Assembly: GCF_016900875.1 (NCBI RefSeq) | Contig: NZ_JAFEUM010000002.1 | Location: 186,001 to 250,000 of the forward strand | DNA length: 64,000 bases | Direction: 5' to 3' | Source of the DNA: Vibrio ulleungensis | GTDB lineage: Bacteria > Pseudomonadota > Gammaproteobacteria > Enterobacterales > Vibrionaceae | Part shown: positions 1 through 9,210 of the stretch, piece after piece | Layout: each line of letters opens with the position of its first letter | Position numbering within the stretch: the first letter of the stretch is position 1 | The notes under the pieces: generated by a model | The model's database searches: none | What the model was told of the DNA's origin: nothing | Seen by the model: only the letters and a program-made list of their open reading frames with translations | Made by a program: the position numbers and the translations under genes

Positions 1-174
1 AAGCAATAAACACCGTTATCAACTGCACGCTTGCAGTTAATGATAGCGAGAAACTAAAACACAGTAACAATAAGCCAAGGTGAGACAGCATGTTAAATTC
101 TACAGTGAGAAATTGGGAGAAAGTTAGGGTAACAGTTAACCATGATGGCGGCTAATTGATTGTATATATGAAAG

Positions 175-207
175 TAATGAACGTGAACTCTGTGCTCACG
201 TTCATTA
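175..207 (-). terminator. Hairpin after nrfD, possible end of nrfBCD
   Basis: A 12-bp perfect stem (TAATGAACGTGA with TCACGTTCATTA) encloses a 9-base loop just beyond the nrfD stop. The bases that follow on the minus strand are only weakly U-rich, so termination is likely but not certain. It suggests that nrfBCD is a unit of its own. Bases 1-174 hold no convincing gene. Confidence 0.5.
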
Positions 208-217
208 TATTGCGCGA

Positions 218-1174
218 TTAAACAATCGTCATTTGTCCTGCATAGAGAACAAAGGTGCGTAACATCAAGACACCGATTAAACTCATGCTGGTGACGAGCA
301 CAATGAACACCGGTTTGTGACGAGTATGAGCACCAACAAAGAAGTTAAGAGCCAACGGCCCTACCATACCAAAAGCGATCACGCCCCACCAAAACCATTT
401 AGCCCAAAACCCACTTCCAATCGCGTTCCAAGCTGCCAACTCTGCAGAGCCGCCACTGAAAATAAGGCCAGTGAAAAAAGTGACGATGACGAAAAGTTCA
501 AACAGGACGACGGGACGCTCAAAACTGTGCACCCAAGCAACGCTTTTTCCTGTCGCAGGCTCTTTAAACCATTGTGTACCAAATAACATGCATGCCGCAG
601 CGCCAGAAGAGAGCGATGAGAACAAGAACAGTATCGGCAATACTGGATTATTAAGCATTGGATAGGTTTTTAATGCGGATAGCAAGAACCCCGTATATGC
701 GGCGAGCATTATTGCTAAGAGCCCTAAAAACAGCTCAATACCGTTTTCAAACTTCTTAAACCAATCGATTATTCCAGCCGCAAAATGTAACGGCTTAGGC
801 ATAAACTTCATGATGGTATCTTTAAAAATAATGGCTATCCAAATAAACAGAATTACCATATAAACTTGGAACAAGATCACCCCCATCGACATCACTGACG
901 TTGGGTTGTAATAGAGCATTATTTTCCAAAATGATAATGGTTTAGTTAAATGAAAGACCAATATCAATAGACCCGAAATAATACCAAATGGCGCAAGCCA
1001 AGCAGTTGCTTTCAATATGCCATTGTCAGCAGGGTCGCCTTCGATCACTTTACGTTTAAGATATATGGATATCATGACGGCGCCTGCCGACATACCCGCT
1101 AAAAATAAGTAAATAGCGATTATCCAATCCCACACTAAGGAGTCGAAGTTAAAAGCGGCTTCAAAACTTGTCAT
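218..1174 (-). CDS. nrfD: NrfD, quinol-oxidising membrane subunit of formate-dependent nitrite reduction
   Basis: This is the integral membrane partner of NrfC. It is expected to oxidise menaquinol in the inner membrane and pass electrons through NrfC and NrfB to the nitrite reductase NrfA. The 318-residue product matches the usual NrfD length and is hydrophobic, with about eight membrane segments; its first helix carries the family-like stretch WDWIIAIYLFLAGMSAG. An upstream ATG at 1195 would overlap nrfC. The ATG at 1174 is preferred because the strong Shine-Dalgarno AAGGGGG lies at the right distance and the start falls directly after the nrfC stop, which points to translational coupling. 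It is the third gene of nrfBCD. No nrfE or nrfF follows inside the window. Confidence 0.93.
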   Translation of the reverse strand: MTSFEAAFNFDSLVWDWIIAIYLFLAGMSAGAVMISIYLKRKVIEGDPADNGILKATAWLAPFGIISGLLILVFHLTKPLSFWKIMLYYNPTSVMSMGVILFQVYMVILFIWIAIIFKDTIMKFMPKPLHFAAGIIDWFKKFENGIELFLGLLAIMLAAYTGFLLSALKTYPMLNNPVLPILFLFSSLSSGAAACMLFGTQWFKEPATGKSVAWVHSFERPVVLFELFVIVTFFTGLIFSGGSAELAAWNAIGSGFWAKWFWWGVIAFGMVGPLALNFFVGAHTRHKPVFIVLVTSMSLIGVLMLRTFVLYAGQMTIV

Positions 1175-1175
1175 T

Positions 1176-1859
1176 TTAAATTTCCCCCTTGTCATGCGGG
1201 ACTTTATACAGCTTCGGCTTAGTACCTAAATCGACTTTGTCGCGGTACACCGTCTTATTATTAAGGACCTTATTGATGTCACTGTCTGGATCGTTAAGAT
1301 CGCCAAAAGTGAGTGCTTTAGTCGGGCACTTTTCGACACAAGCTGGTAGTTTTCCTTGTGCTAAATTGGTGTCGCGACAGAAATTACACTTATCCGCAGA
1401 TTTTGTTTCAGGGTTAAAAAATCGAACTTGATAAGGACAGGCTGCTAGGCAATATCCACAACCGACACATTTATCGTTATCAACGTCTACGATGCCTGTT
1501 GCAGCATCGGTATACGCTGCGCCTGTTGGACAAACATACACACAAGGTGCATTGTCACAGTGCTGGCATGAGGTTCGGTTGAACTGATAGTCGGTATTGG
1601 GGTACTCACCCTTTGGATCAGAGCGAGTGATTTCGAGTCGAGATACACCTTCTGGGACGTCATTCACTTCTCGACAGGCGTCGGTACAAGCGGTACAGCC
1701 GATACAGGCGGTTTCGTCAAAAACCATTCCGTAACGTTTTTTGCCATCTTCCATTTCGTAGGCTAACGACTTAGTACTTACCGTCGCCGTCCCCGCCACA
1801 CCAGTAGTCACAATGACAGCACCGGCGCCAGCAATGAAGTTTCGTCTTGAGCAGCTCAT
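1176..1859 (-). CDS. nrfC: NrfC, Tat-exported ferredoxin-like 4Fe-4S subunit
   Basis: This periplasmic iron-sulfur protein carries electrons from NrfD to NrfB. The 227-residue product opens with a twin-arginine signal (SRRNFIAGAGAVIV), so it should be exported folded by Tat. Four cysteine clusters follow, each shaped for a 4Fe-4S centre: CIGCTACTDAC, CQHCDNAPCVYVCPTGA, CVGCGYCLAACP, and CNFC completed by CVEKCPT. The order and length are those of the NrfC/DmsB/PhsB family, and its position between nrfB and nrfD fixes the assignment. An AAGGAG ribosome site lies about 7 bases before the ATG. Only one base separates its stop from the nrfD start. Confidence 0.95.
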   Translation of the reverse strand: MSCSRRNFIAGAGAVIVTTGVAGTATVSTKSLAYEMEDGKKRYGMVFDETACIGCTACTDACREVNDVPEGVSRLEITRSDPKGEYPNTDYQFNRTSCQHCDNAPCVYVCPTGAAYTDAATGIVDVDNDKCVGCGYCLAACPYQVRFFNPETKSADKCNFCRDTNLAQGKLPACVEKCPTKALTFGDLNDPDSDINKVLNNKTVYRDKVDLGTKPKLYKVPHDKGEI

Positions 1860-1862
1860 ACT

Positions 1863-2453
1863 CTACTCCTTGATGTCATGGGTACGATTAAAGTCGGCGT
1901 GACAAGCAACACACATCTCGATAAGTTGTTTACGTTCGTAGTTTAGAACACCTTGATCATGGCCATGAACTGCGTGGCAGTTTGTGCAGGTCAAATTCTT
2001 AGCGTGTACATCATGAGTCCAGTTTGCTTTTTGCAAACGCTCAGGCGTATGACAGTCGGTACACTGTTGGTTTGCCTTGAGGATCTCATCATGGGAAAGA
2101 GTGGTAGTTTTTGTTCCTTGGCGAGATTGAGCCGGCTCAAAAGTTGTCACTTGATCAGCGTTAACTCTATGCTCAGGGCCTATGTTGCCGTGGCAATCGG
2201 TACAGGTAACGTTCTTACCCTTCTTTTCTAAAAAGCCTTCCCCATGAGACTGTCTAATCGTGTCCTGAGCGTCTTTATGACACTGAATACACTTATAGTC
2301 GGGATCTCGTTGCAGCTCGACAACATGTCGAGAAGAGTCAGCTTCTGTGCTAACGGCTCCTTCATCTGCTATCGAAGAAAAAGAAAAACCAAAGAGACAA
2401 AGTACTAGAATGGAACGTAGCAGTGTCACCATGGTCAATTTAAAATTGTCCAT
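1863..2453 (-). CDS. nrfB: NrfB, periplasmic pentahaem cytochrome c
   Basis: This small c-type cytochrome is the direct electron donor to NrfA. The 196-residue product has a cleavable signal peptide (hydrophobic stretch near residues 9-28 ending SIADEG) and exactly five CXXCH haem-attachment motifs: CIQCH, CTDCH, CTDCH, CTNCH and CVACH. That is the NrfB count. The ATG at 2453 follows an AAGGA ribosome site. It is the first gene of nrfBCD and is transcribed away from nrfA, whereas E. coli has nrfA and nrfB in one operon. Its promoter must lie in the 2454-2921 intergenic region. Confidence 0.95.
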   Translation of the reverse strand: MDNFKLTMVTLLRSILVLCLFGFSFSSIADEGAVSTEADSSRHVVELQRDPDYKCIQCHKDAQDTIRQSHGEGFLEKKGKNVTCTDCHGNIGPEHRVNADQVTTFEPAQSRQGTKTTTLSHDEILKANQQCTDCHTPERLQKANWTHDVHAKNLTCTNCHAVHGHDQGVLNYERKQLIEMCVACHADFNRTHDIKE

Positions 2454-2658
2454 ATTTCATTCCTTGTGCCAGACAGTGTTTTGCTTTAGCAGAAAAACAC
2501 CTGGATATAACAAGTGCTTGAAGCAATTTCTGCCTCAAGTGAAATCGACTCACATTTTAAAATTAACCACAACGCTAACAGGGTAAAGTGTAACTCGATA
2601 TTTCCAGTTGGCGATATTTTGATGTCTATTTAGTGACCCGTTTCACTATTTCCCCTTC

Positions 2659-2679
2659 AATTGATAAGGGTTATCAATT
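2659..2679. repeat. Perfect 9-3-9 inverted repeat between nrfB and nrfA
   Basis: The arms AATTGATAA and TTATCAATT flank a GGG centre. The half-sites TTGAT and ATCAA are FNR-like, but they are seven bases apart rather than the four FNR needs. The repeat lies about 205 bp upstream of nrfB and 243 bp upstream of nrfA, so it could serve either promoter. No regulator is assigned. Confidence 0.55.
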
Positions 2680-2720
2680 AGCTGTTAAATCAGGTATTTA
2701 GCCCTTAACGGGAAATGTTA

Positions 2721-2736
2721 TACCCCTTTAGGGGTA
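2721..2736. promoter_or_regulatory. NarP/NarL 7-2-7 binding site
   Basis: TACCCCT, two spacer bases, then AGGGGTA form a perfect inverted pair of the NarL/NarP heptamer (consensus TACYYMT). The 7-2-7 arrangement is the one NarP recognises and is known upstream of E. coli nrfA. The site lies between the divergent nrfB and nrfA, so nitrate/nitrite control of one or both is expected. Confidence 0.75.
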
Positions 2737-2769
2737 GTTTATTTTAAACACGATCTGCATCACTCATCA

Positions 2770-2789
2770 AAATTGATTTGGCGCAATTT
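2770..2789. promoter_or_regulatory. Candidate FNR site upstream of nrfA
   Basis: The half-site AAATTGAT is followed by four bases and CGCAATTT, which differs from the ideal second half ATCAATTT at two positions. The TTGAT-N4 spacing is right for FNR. A site centred at -41.5 would put the nrfA start of transcription near 2821, but no good -10 hexamer is visible there, so the assignment is tentative. Confidence 0.4.
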
Positions 2790-2921
2790 TAACCAAATGT
2801 TAATTGGCCAATAGCGCAATAACTACTTACACTTACCCGTAATACGAAACATCTTCGATTCAACATTTGAAATCTAACCTCACAACGCTAGGTATCAAAA
2901 TTAAAATACGGAGATAGCATC

Positions 2922-4343
2922 GTGAATAAGCAATGGATAAAACATTCCGCTGCGGTATTGGGTTTAATAATGGGAGCCACCCTTGGCTCTTCGTTGGTGA
3001 ACGCCGCTGACGACAAGTTTGATGATCCCCGCAACGAGACATTTGAAGCCAACCACCCTGATCAATTCCATACTTGGAAAGCGACGTCGGAAAGCAGTGA
3101 GCTAGAAGATGCGTTAGAAGGCGATCCAAACATGGTCATCATGTGGGCAGGATATGGCTTTGCAAAAGACTATAACAAAGCGCGTGGTCACTATTACGCA
3201 CTCGACGATGTACGCCAGACACTTCGTACTGGTGGTCCTACTGACGAAAATACCGGTCCAATGCCTATGGCGTGCTGGAGCTGTAAGAGCCCAGACGTTG
3301 GTAGAGTGATTGCCGAACGCGGTGAAGACGGTTACTTTGAAGGTAAATGGGCACGTTTGGGTGCCGAAATTGCCAACCCTATCGGTTGTTCTGATTGTCA
3401 CGACACTAGTACAGAAGAATTTAAGAACGGTGAACCAGCACTTAAACTAACGAAACCGTATGTCGAACGTGCAATGACCGCTATCGGTAAACCATTTGAA
3501 GATATGAACCGCCTAGATCAACAAGCGGCAGTATGTGGTCAATGTCACGTAGAATACTACTTTACCGGTCCAAACAAGAGCGTGAAGTTCCCTTGGGATA
3601 TGGGTACCAACGTCGACGAAATGGAACAGTACTATGATGCGCTAGGCTTTAAAGATTGGACGCACGGTGTGTCTAAAGCCCCAATGTTAAAAGCACAGCA
3701 CCCTGAGTATGAGACATGGCGAGATGGTATACACGGTAAAAACAATGTCGTGTGTACTGACTGTCATATGCCTAAAGTAACTAAAGAAGATGGCACAGTT
3801 TACACTGATCATAAAATTGGCAATCCGTTTGATCAATTTGAAGATACCTGTGCCAACTGTCACACCCAAAGCAAAGACACGCTACAAGGCATAGTTTCAA
3901 CGCGCAAAGCGCAAGTTTTAAATATGAAGTTAACTGCCGAGAAACATATCGTTGCTGCTCACTTCGAAGCGAAGGCCGCTTGGGATGCAGGTGCTACAGA
4001 GTCTGAGATGGAAGATATCCTCCAAGATATCCGTCATGCTCAATGGCGCTGGGACTACGCCATCGCATCACACGGTGTACATATGCATGCTCCAGAAGTG
4101 GCGCTAGAAGTGTTAGGTACTGCTGTTGACCATGCATCTGATGCGCGTACTAAACTCGCTCGTCTTCTAGCAACCAAAGGTATCACTGATCCAATTGCAC
4201 TACCGGATATCTCGAGTAAAGAGAAAGCGCAACAGGCACTTGGTATGCCTATGGATAAGATGAATGAAGAGAAGCAGCATTTCTTGGAAACTCTTGTACC
4301 TCAATGGGAAGAAGAAGCTGAAAAGCGCGAAGCAACATACTAA
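2922..4343 (+). CDS. nrfA: NrfA, ammonia-forming cytochrome c nitrite reductase
   Basis: NrfA reduces nitrite to ammonium with six electrons in the periplasm and can also reduce NO. The 473-residue precursor has a signal peptide ending around LVNAAD. It shows the diagnostic CXXCK active-site haem motif (CWSCK, residues 118-122) and four CXXCH motifs (about 156-160, 205-209, 278-282, 310-314), five haems in all. The [10 protein letters not shown] stretch contains the conserved active-site tyrosine region. The start is GTG, preceded by CGGAGA. The gene is monocistronic, with a strong terminator 20 bases after its stop. The lysine-ligated haem needs a dedicated lyase (NrfEFG), which is not in the window. 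Confidence 0.97.
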   Translation: MNKQWIKHSAAVLGLIMGATLGSSLVNAADDKFDDPRNETFEANHPDQFHTWKATSESSELEDALEGDPNMVIMWAGYGFAKDYNKARGHYYALDDVRQTLRTGGPTDENTGPMPMACWSCKSPDVGRVIAERGEDGYFEGKWARLGAEIANPIGCSDCHDTSTEEFKNGEPALKLTKPYVERAMTAIGKPFEDMNRLDQQAAVCGQCHVEYYFTGPNKSVKFPWDMGTNVDEMEQYYDALGFKDWTHGVSKAPMLKAQHPEYETWRDGIHGKNNVVCTDCHMPKVTKEDGTVYTDHKIGNPFDQFEDTCANCHTQSKDTLQGIVSTRKAQVLNMKLTAEKHIVAAHFEAKAAWDAGATESEMEDILQDIRHAQWRWDYAIASHGVHMHAPEVALEVLGTAVDHASDARTKLARLLATKGITDPIALPDISSKEKAQQALGMPMDKMNEEKQHFLETLVPQWEEEAEKREATY

Positions 4344-4363
4344 TTCCCTAACCTAACGACAAA

Positions 4364-4391
4364 GCGGCCACTTAAAAGTGGCCGCTTTTTT
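4364..4391 (+). terminator. Rho-independent terminator after nrfA
   Basis: GCGGCCACTT pairs perfectly with AAGTGGCCGC across a 2-base centre and is followed by six T. It ends nrfA, and the short A run on the other side makes it possibly bidirectional for the converging TPR gene. Confidence 0.9.
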
Positions 4392-4427
4392 ATTTGCATA
4401 CATACAGTGCTTGGTGACGTGGGGCGG

Positions 4428-4985
4428 TTAATGTTTTAACGATTCAGCTTGATGGATCAAACTAATAAGTCTTTCACGATCAACGCCCAACCGGTCAGAC
4501 TCGATGATCTGCTCCCAATAGCTTATGGCTTTATCATATTCAAAGTTTACAAACGCATCTGAAGCTAATAGGGTCAATGCGCTTTCATTGTCACTGTCTA
4601 TAGACAAAGATTGATCAAGCGCTTGTTGCACCTCAGCGGTAATACGCTGTTTATTGATATAATACAGCGCTGTTGCTCCACCTGCCCATGCATCAGCGTT
4701 ATCTGGAAGCAAGCGTCGACTGTAATCAAAACAGGTTAACGCCGACTCGAGTTCACCGCTAAACAGATAGAATTTTCCCAACTCCAACCAGGCCAATCCA
4801 TCATTAGGGTTGTCACGCAGCGTATCTTGAAGCTCAAGCATAGGATCGCTTGAAGATTCCATTGCGTGTTGAGCCATTTCATTGATGGTGGGTGCTACTG
4901 GAACGGGTGTCTTTAGATACCACCAACTTCCAAAAGTAACCGCAACGACCACACCGCTGGTCAGATATAACGATCGATGAATCAT
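4428..4985 (-). CDS. TPR protein of the NrfG/CcmI type
   Basis: The protein has one N-terminal membrane anchor (SLYLTSGVVVAVTFGSWWYL) followed by tetratricopeptide repeats: DNPNDGLAWLELGKFYLFSG, then DNADAWAGGATALYY, then DNESALTLLASDAFVNFEY. This is the layout of NrfG and of the C-terminal half of CcmI, which present apocytochrome to the haem lyase. Its place next to nrfA supports a role in haem attachment to NrfA, but no nrfE/nrfF lies beside it, so the role is inferred. The ATG at 4985 gives 185 residues. A GTG at 5021 would add 12 residues, and neither start has a strong ribosome site. It converges on nrfA and lies downstream of gyrA on the same strand, beyond the gyrA terminator. Confidence 0.7.
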   Translation of the reverse strand: MIHRSLYLTSGVVVAVTFGSWWYLKTPVPVAPTINEMAQHAMESSSDPMLELQDTLRDNPNDGLAWLELGKFYLFSGELESALTCFDYSRRLLPDNADAWAGGATALYYINKQRITAEVQQALDQSLSIDSDNESALTLLASDAFVNFEYDKAISYWEQIIESDRLGVDRERLISLIHQAESLKH

Positions 4986-5061
4986 TGTATGTTTCACTAT
5001 ATTTGCATAAACCACTACCACGACCTTACGTTCTGGTAGTGATTCACCGTTTTGAACCGAA

Positions 5062-5086
5062 TAAAAAGCCGGGCAATGCCCGGCTT
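5062..5086 (-). terminator. Rho-independent terminator of gyrA
   Basis: AAGCCGGGC and GCCCGGCTT form a 9-bp perfect stem with a 3-base loop, followed on the minus strand by TTTTTAT. It lies 18 bases after the gyrA stop. Confidence 0.88.
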
Positions 5087-5103
5087 AAATCGTTGTACGT
5101 GCT

Positions 5104-7743
5104 TTACTCTTGGTCTTGAGTTGGCTCGTCTTTATTGTCTTCTTCAGGTGAGCCAGTCTGCTCTGTAGCCTCAGCGACTACTTCACCTTCTTCGCCTTCT
5201 TCAAGAAGAGGCTCTTCCTCTATCTCGTCAATGCGTTGAAGCGCGACGACATTTTCATCTTCAGCCGTTCTGATTAATGTAACACCTTGAGTATTACGTC
5301 CAACCTGACTGACTTCTGCAACACGCGTACGAACCAGTGTTCCTGCGTCGGTGATCATCATGAACTCGTCACCTTCTTCAGTTTGCACTGCCCCTACTAC
5401 ACTACCGTTACGCTCAGAAACTTTAATCGATACAACGCCCTGCGTTGCACGGCTCTTCGCTGGGTATTCCTCAAGTACAGTACGTTTACCGTAGCCGTTT
5501 TGAGTTACTGTAAGAATATCGCCTTGGTTGTGCGGAACAATCAAAGAGACAACTTGATCGTTATTGGTTAACTTAATACCGCGTACACCAGCCGCAGTAC
5601 GACCCATGCCACGCACTTGTGTTTCGTTAAAGCGAACGACCTTACCAGATTTAGAGAACAACATAATATCGTTCTCGCCATTGGTAATGTCTACACCAAT
5701 AAGCGAATCTTCATCACGTAGGTTCACGGCGATCAAGCCGTTAGAACGAACATTAGCAAACTGATCCAGTGATGTTTTCTTCACTGTACCGTCACCGGTT
5801 GCCATAAAGATAAATTTGTCGTTACTAAACTCAGATACAGGCAAGATTGCTGTAATGCGTTCTCCCTCTTCCAAAGGCAGAATGTTTACAATCGGCTTAC
5901 CACGAGCGGTACGGCTTGCCTGAGGCAATTGGTACACTTTTAGGCGGTAAGTTTTACCACGAGTAGAGAAACAAAGGATATTGTCATGAGTATTTGCGAC
6001 CAACAAACGCTCAATGTAATCTTCGTCTTTCATCTTAGTGGCGCTCTTACCTTTACCACCGCGACGTTGAGCTTCGTAATCACTCAAGATTTGATACTTA
6101 ACGTACCCTTCGTGTGACAATGTCACTACAACATCTTCTTGAGCAATCAGCTCTTCCATATCAATGTCGTGGATCGCAGCAGTAATTTCTGAACGACGCT
6201 CATCACCAAATGAATCACGGATTAAATGCAGTTCTTCGCAAATAACTTCCATTAGGCGTTCAGTATTAGCCAGGATGTGCATCAACTCTGCAATTTCGTC
6301 GAGAAGTGCTTTGTACTCATCGAGGATTTTTTCGTGTTCCAGACCGGTCAATTTTTGTAGACGAAGATCCAAAATCGCTTGCGCTTGTTGCTCAGTTAAG
6401 AAGTACTGACCATCACGAATACCGTATTGCTCTTCCAACCATTCTGGACGTGCAGCATCGGTTCCAGCTCTCTCGAGCATTGACGCGACATTACCCAAGT
6501 CCCAACCTCTAGCGATCAGTCCTTGTTTTGCTTCTGCAGGAGTCGGAGCTTGACGAATCAATTCGATGATTTCGTCTATGTTGGCTAACGCCAATGCCAA
6601 ACTCTCAAGAATGTGCGCGCGATCGCGTGCTTTGCGAAGCTCAAAAATAGTACGGCGTGTAACTACTTCACGGCGGTGATCAACAAAGCGGTGAATCATT
6701 TCTTTAAGGTTGAACAGTTTTGGCTGGCCATTATCTAGGGCAACCATGTTCACACCGAAAGTCGTTTGCAATTGAGTGAGTGAGTAAAGGTTATTCAGTA
6801 CGACTTCACCAACTGCATCACGCTTACACTCAATAACAATGCGCATACCGTCTTTGTCAGACTCATCACGCAGTGCACTAATGCCTTCTACTTTCTTATC
6901 TTTAACCAGCTCGGCGATTTTTTCGATCAAACGAGCTTTGTTTACCTGATAAGGTATCTCACTGACAACAATGGTCTCTTTGCCATTTTTCTCAGCTTCG
7001 ATTTCTGCTTTGGCTCGCATGTAAACTTTACCGCGACCCGTTTTGTAAGCGTCAATAATCCCTTTACGACCGCTAATTAATGCTGCCGTTGGGAAATCAG
7101 GACCTGGAATGTACTCCATAAGCTCATCGATAGTGATCTCTTCATTATCGATGAAAGCCAAACATCCGTTAATGACCTCAGTAAGGTTATGAGGTGGGAT
7201 GTTCGTTGCCATACCTACCGCGATGCCTGAAGCACCATTTACTAATAGGTTAGGCACTCGTGTTGGCATTACCGCAGGAATTTGTTCGCTGCCGTCGTAG
7301 TTAGGAACGTAATCAACGGTTTCTTTGTCAAGGTCAGCCAACAGTTCGTGAGCGATTTTCGACATACGAACTTCGGTATAACGCATTGCCGCGGCAGAGT
7401 CACCGTCGATAGAACCAAAGTTACCTTGTCCATCCGCAAGCATATATCGTAACGAGAATGGCTGTGCCATACGAACAATAGTGTCGTATACCGCACTGTC
7501 ACCGTGTGGGTGATATTTACCAATTACGTCGCCAACAACACGCGCCGATTTCTTGTATGGTTTATTCCAATCATTGCCAAGTACATTCATCGCAAACAAA
7601 ACGCGACGGTGCACCGGCTTTAAGCCGTCACGCACATCAGGAAGTGCACGACCCACGATGACAGACATCGCGTAGTCGAGATAAGAGCCGCGAAGCTCAT
7701 CCTCAATGTTTACGGGCGTGATCTCTTTTGCTAATTCGCTCAT
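5104..7743 (-). CDS. gyrA: DNA gyrase subunit A
   Basis: GyrA carries the breakage-reunion activity of gyrase, which introduces negative supercoils. The 879-residue protein aligns from its first residue with E. coli GyrA. The N-terminal DNA-cleavage domain contains the catalytic tyrosine in AAAMRYTE (Tyr122). The quinolone-resistance region reads [11 protein letters not shown], so Ser83 and Asp87 are the wild-type, sensitive residues. The C-terminal beta-pinwheel follows with the GyrA box QRRGGKG near residue 560, and the protein ends in a long acidic tail rich in Glu and Asp. The gene is alone, with its own terminator. It is divergent from ubiG, as in E. coli. Confidence 0.98.
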   Translation of the reverse strand: MSELAKEITPVNIEDELRGSYLDYAMSVIVGRALPDVRDGLKPVHRRVLFAMNVLGNDWNKPYKKSARVVGDVIGKYHPHGDSAVYDTIVRMAQPFSLRYMLADGQGNFGSIDGDSAAAMRYTEVRMSKIAHELLADLDKETVDYVPNYDGSEQIPAVMPTRVPNLLVNGASGIAVGMATNIPPHNLTEVINGCLAFIDNEEITIDELMEYIPGPDFPTAALISGRKGIIDAYKTGRGKVYMRAKAEIEAEKNGKETIVVSEIPYQVNKARLIEKIAELVKDKKVEGISALRDESDKDGMRIVIECKRDAVGEVVLNNLYSLTQLQTTFGVNMVALDNGQPKLFNLKEMIHRFVDHRREVVTRRTIFELRKARDRAHILESLALALANIDEIIELIRQAPTPAEAKQGLIARGWDLGNVASMLERAGTDAARPEWLEEQYGIRDGQYFLTEQQAQAILDLRLQKLTGLEHEKILDEYKALLDEIAELMHILANTERLMEVICEELHLIRDSFGDERRSEITAAIHDIDMEELIAQEDVVVTLSHEGYVKYQILSDYEAQRRGGKGKSATKMKDEDYIERLLVANTHDNILCFSTRGKTYRLKVYQLPQASRTARGKPIVNILPLEEGERITAILPVSEFSNDKFIFMATGDGTVKKTSLDQFANVRSNGLIAVNLRDEDSLIGVDITNGENDIMLFSKSGKVVRFNETQVRGMGRTAAGVRGIKLTNNDQVVSLIVPHNQGDILTVTQNGYGKRTVLEEYPAKSRATQGVVSIKVSERNGSVVGAVQTEEGDEFMMITDAGTLVRTRVAEVSQVGRNTQGVTLIRTAEDENVVALQRIDEIEEEPLLEEGEEGEVVAEATEQTGSPEEDNKDEPTQDQE

Positions 7744-8030
7744 GGAGCCGCTATCCCTCTATATTACTTTTCGTTATTGCATCGACTCGACGCAACACGT
7801 GCAAGACCCGAAAATATACCATACATAACTTAAAGCCTGAATTACTTTCCCGGGCTGTTTTTAAGGTTGTGACATAGGTTGCGCGTTAATTGTTCATTTT
7901 TGGCGCCCTATTCGCTAGGTGATTGAAAAATAACCACTCTAACTCACCAAACTTAAAATCTATCGTATCACGCATCCCTTTTGCAATTTATTCGGTATAC
8001 TTGCTCAAAATCATCAAATGGACTGTATGT

Positions 8031-8735
8031 GTGACTCAAAACGTTGACCTAGCTGAAATCAAAAAATTTGAAGACATGGCTTCTCGCTGGTGGGATTTAC
8101 AGGGTGACTTTAAGCCCTTACATCAAATCAACCCGTTGCGGTTAGATTACGTCATCGAGCATAGCAACGGTTTATTTGGTAAAACCATTCTAGATGTGGG
8201 ATGTGGTGGCGGAATTCTTGCCGAAAGCATGGCTCACCAAGGCGCAGTGGTCACGGGCCTAGATATGGGCGCTGAACCGCTTGAAGTGGCAAGATTGCAT
8301 GCATTAGAAACGGGTGCAAAACTTGAATACGTACAACAAACTGTAGAGTCTCACGCCGAACAAAACCCAGAAAAGTATGATGTGGTGACCTGCATGGAAA
8401 TGTTAGAACACGTCCCCGACCCTGCGTCCGTGATACGTTCATGTTATGCGTTGGTTAAGCCTGGGGGCAAAGTATTCTTTTCGACACTCAACCGAAATAT
8501 AAAATCCTACCTGTTTGCCATTGTCGGTGCAGAGCAATTGCTAAAGCTAGTACCTAAAGGTACTCATCACCACGAAAAATTCATCAAACCTGCTGAGCTG
8601 CTCAAAATGGTTGATCAAGCTAACCTTATCCCACTGGGTATAACCGGACTCAATTACAATCCAATGACCGACAATTATTGGTTGGGGAAAAATGTTGACG
8701 TCAACTACATCGTCCATACGCAAAAGCAGCCGTAA
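8031..8735 (+). CDS. ubiG: UbiG, ubiquinone biosynthesis O-methyltransferase
   Basis: UbiG performs both O-methylations of the ubiquinone ring with S-adenosylmethionine. The SAM-binding motif ILDVGCGGG, the acidic VVTGLDMG loop and the post-motif [14 protein letters not shown] are all present, and the N-terminus [19 protein letters not shown] is typical of the family. The open frame extends to 7923, but the extra 36 residues do not resemble UbiG. The GTG at 8031 gives 234 residues, close to the normal length. A -10-like TATACT at 7996-8001 would also place the transcript start inside the extension. The gene is divergent from gyrA. Confidence 0.93.
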   Translation: MTQNVDLAEIKKFEDMASRWWDLQGDFKPLHQINPLRLDYVIEHSNGLFGKTILDVGCGGGILAESMAHQGAVVTGLDMGAEPLEVARLHALETGAKLEYVQQTVESHAEQNPEKYDVVTCMEMLEHVPDPASVIRSCYALVKPGGKVFFSTLNRNIKSYLFAIVGAEQLLKLVPKGTHHHEKFIKPAELLKMVDQANLIPLGITGLNYNPMTDNYWLGKNVDVNYIVHTQKQP

Positions 8736-8760
8736 ATATACAGAGTTTAATCCCAAAAAG

Positions 8761-8796
8761 GTCTTAGTGATGTCGATGGTATCACTAAGACTTATT
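8761..8796 (+). terminator. Terminator-like hairpin after ubiG
   Basis: GTCTTAGTGAT and ATCACTAAGAC form an 11-bp perfect stem with a 9-base loop, followed by TTATT. It lies 25 bases after the ubiG stop. Confidence 0.65.
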
Positions 8797-9038
8797 CATT
8801 AGTTTATGCTAGTTTTAATGTGCAAAACCGTGCACTCGATCTTCAAAAGATCCTCAAGAGTCGATCTCGCTATAGTTTAAATAAATCAACTTATTTATTT
8901 GAATTGACGTTCATATTTCCCCCATCATTCAAAGGGGAGTTTTCGCAAGTCTTGTGATAGCTAAATCGTTGCGTGAGTGGTTGCTAACATATTTTTTTAA
9001 ATCTCTGCTCATACCCATATTGTTGAGAAATTCAAGAC
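8797..9038. other. Intergenic stretch without recognised gene
   Basis: This AT-rich stretch lies between the ubiG terminator and the nrdA promoter. It contains a loose CCCC/GGGG hairpin near 8920-8937. I see no open frame with a ribosome site and no recognisable RNA. Confidence 0.5.
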
Positions 9039-9067
9039 TTGATCATTATCAATAAACTCTCTATCTT
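9039..9067 (+). promoter_or_regulatory. nrdA promoter with embedded perfect FNR box
   Basis: TTGATCATTATCAA at 9039-9052 is a perfect FNR consensus (TTGAT-N4-ATCAA). Its first six bases also serve as a -35 (TTGATC), and exactly 17 bases later lies a -10, TATCTT, at 9062-9067. FNR bound there would cover the -35 and is expected to repress. The assignment is from pattern only. Confidence 0.6.
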
Positions 9068-9071
9068 GTAG
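9056..9071 (+). promoter_or_regulatory. NrdR box 1 (upstream, weaker)
   Basis: The sequence around the core CTCTATCTTG fits the 16-base NrdR consensus at about 11 positions and overlaps the predicted -10. It is 32 bases, about three helical turns, upstream of the second box, which is the usual arrangement of paired NrdR boxes. Confidence 0.55.
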
Positions 9072-9087
9072 CCCCAGCACAGAGTTA

Positions 9088-9103
9088 TAACTATATCTTG
9101 TGT
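9088..9103 (+). promoter_or_regulatory. NrdR box 2 (stronger)
   Basis: TAACTATATCTTGTGT matches the NrdR consensus acaCwAtATaTwGtgt at 13 of 16 positions. It lies just downstream of the predicted transcription start and about 107 bases before the nrdA ATG. With box 1 it indicates NrdR repression. Confidence 0.68.
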
Positions 9104-9210
9104 TTACTAACTAACCAATTAGTTAGACATGGATCACTAAGTCGGGTTGTTTGAGGTCTTAAAACTAATAAAACGCGGCTTTACTTACCAAGTTATGGAT
9201 ACAGAGCAAA

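Noticed and set aside
1..174. Possible start of nrfE or another gene at the left edge
   Set aside because: All frames are short and lack a ribosome site; a hairpin after nrfD suggests that the operon ends.
2659..2679. Palindrome as an FNR box
   Set aside because: The TTGAT and ATCAA halves are seven bases apart; FNR requires four. It is kept only as an unassigned repeat.
5104..7743. Quinolone-resistance mutation in gyrA
   Set aside because: Ser83 and Asp87 are wild type.
7923..8030. N-terminal extension of UbiG
   Set aside because: The 36 extra residues lack family similarity, and a -10-like hexamer lies within them; the GTG at 8031 gives normal length.
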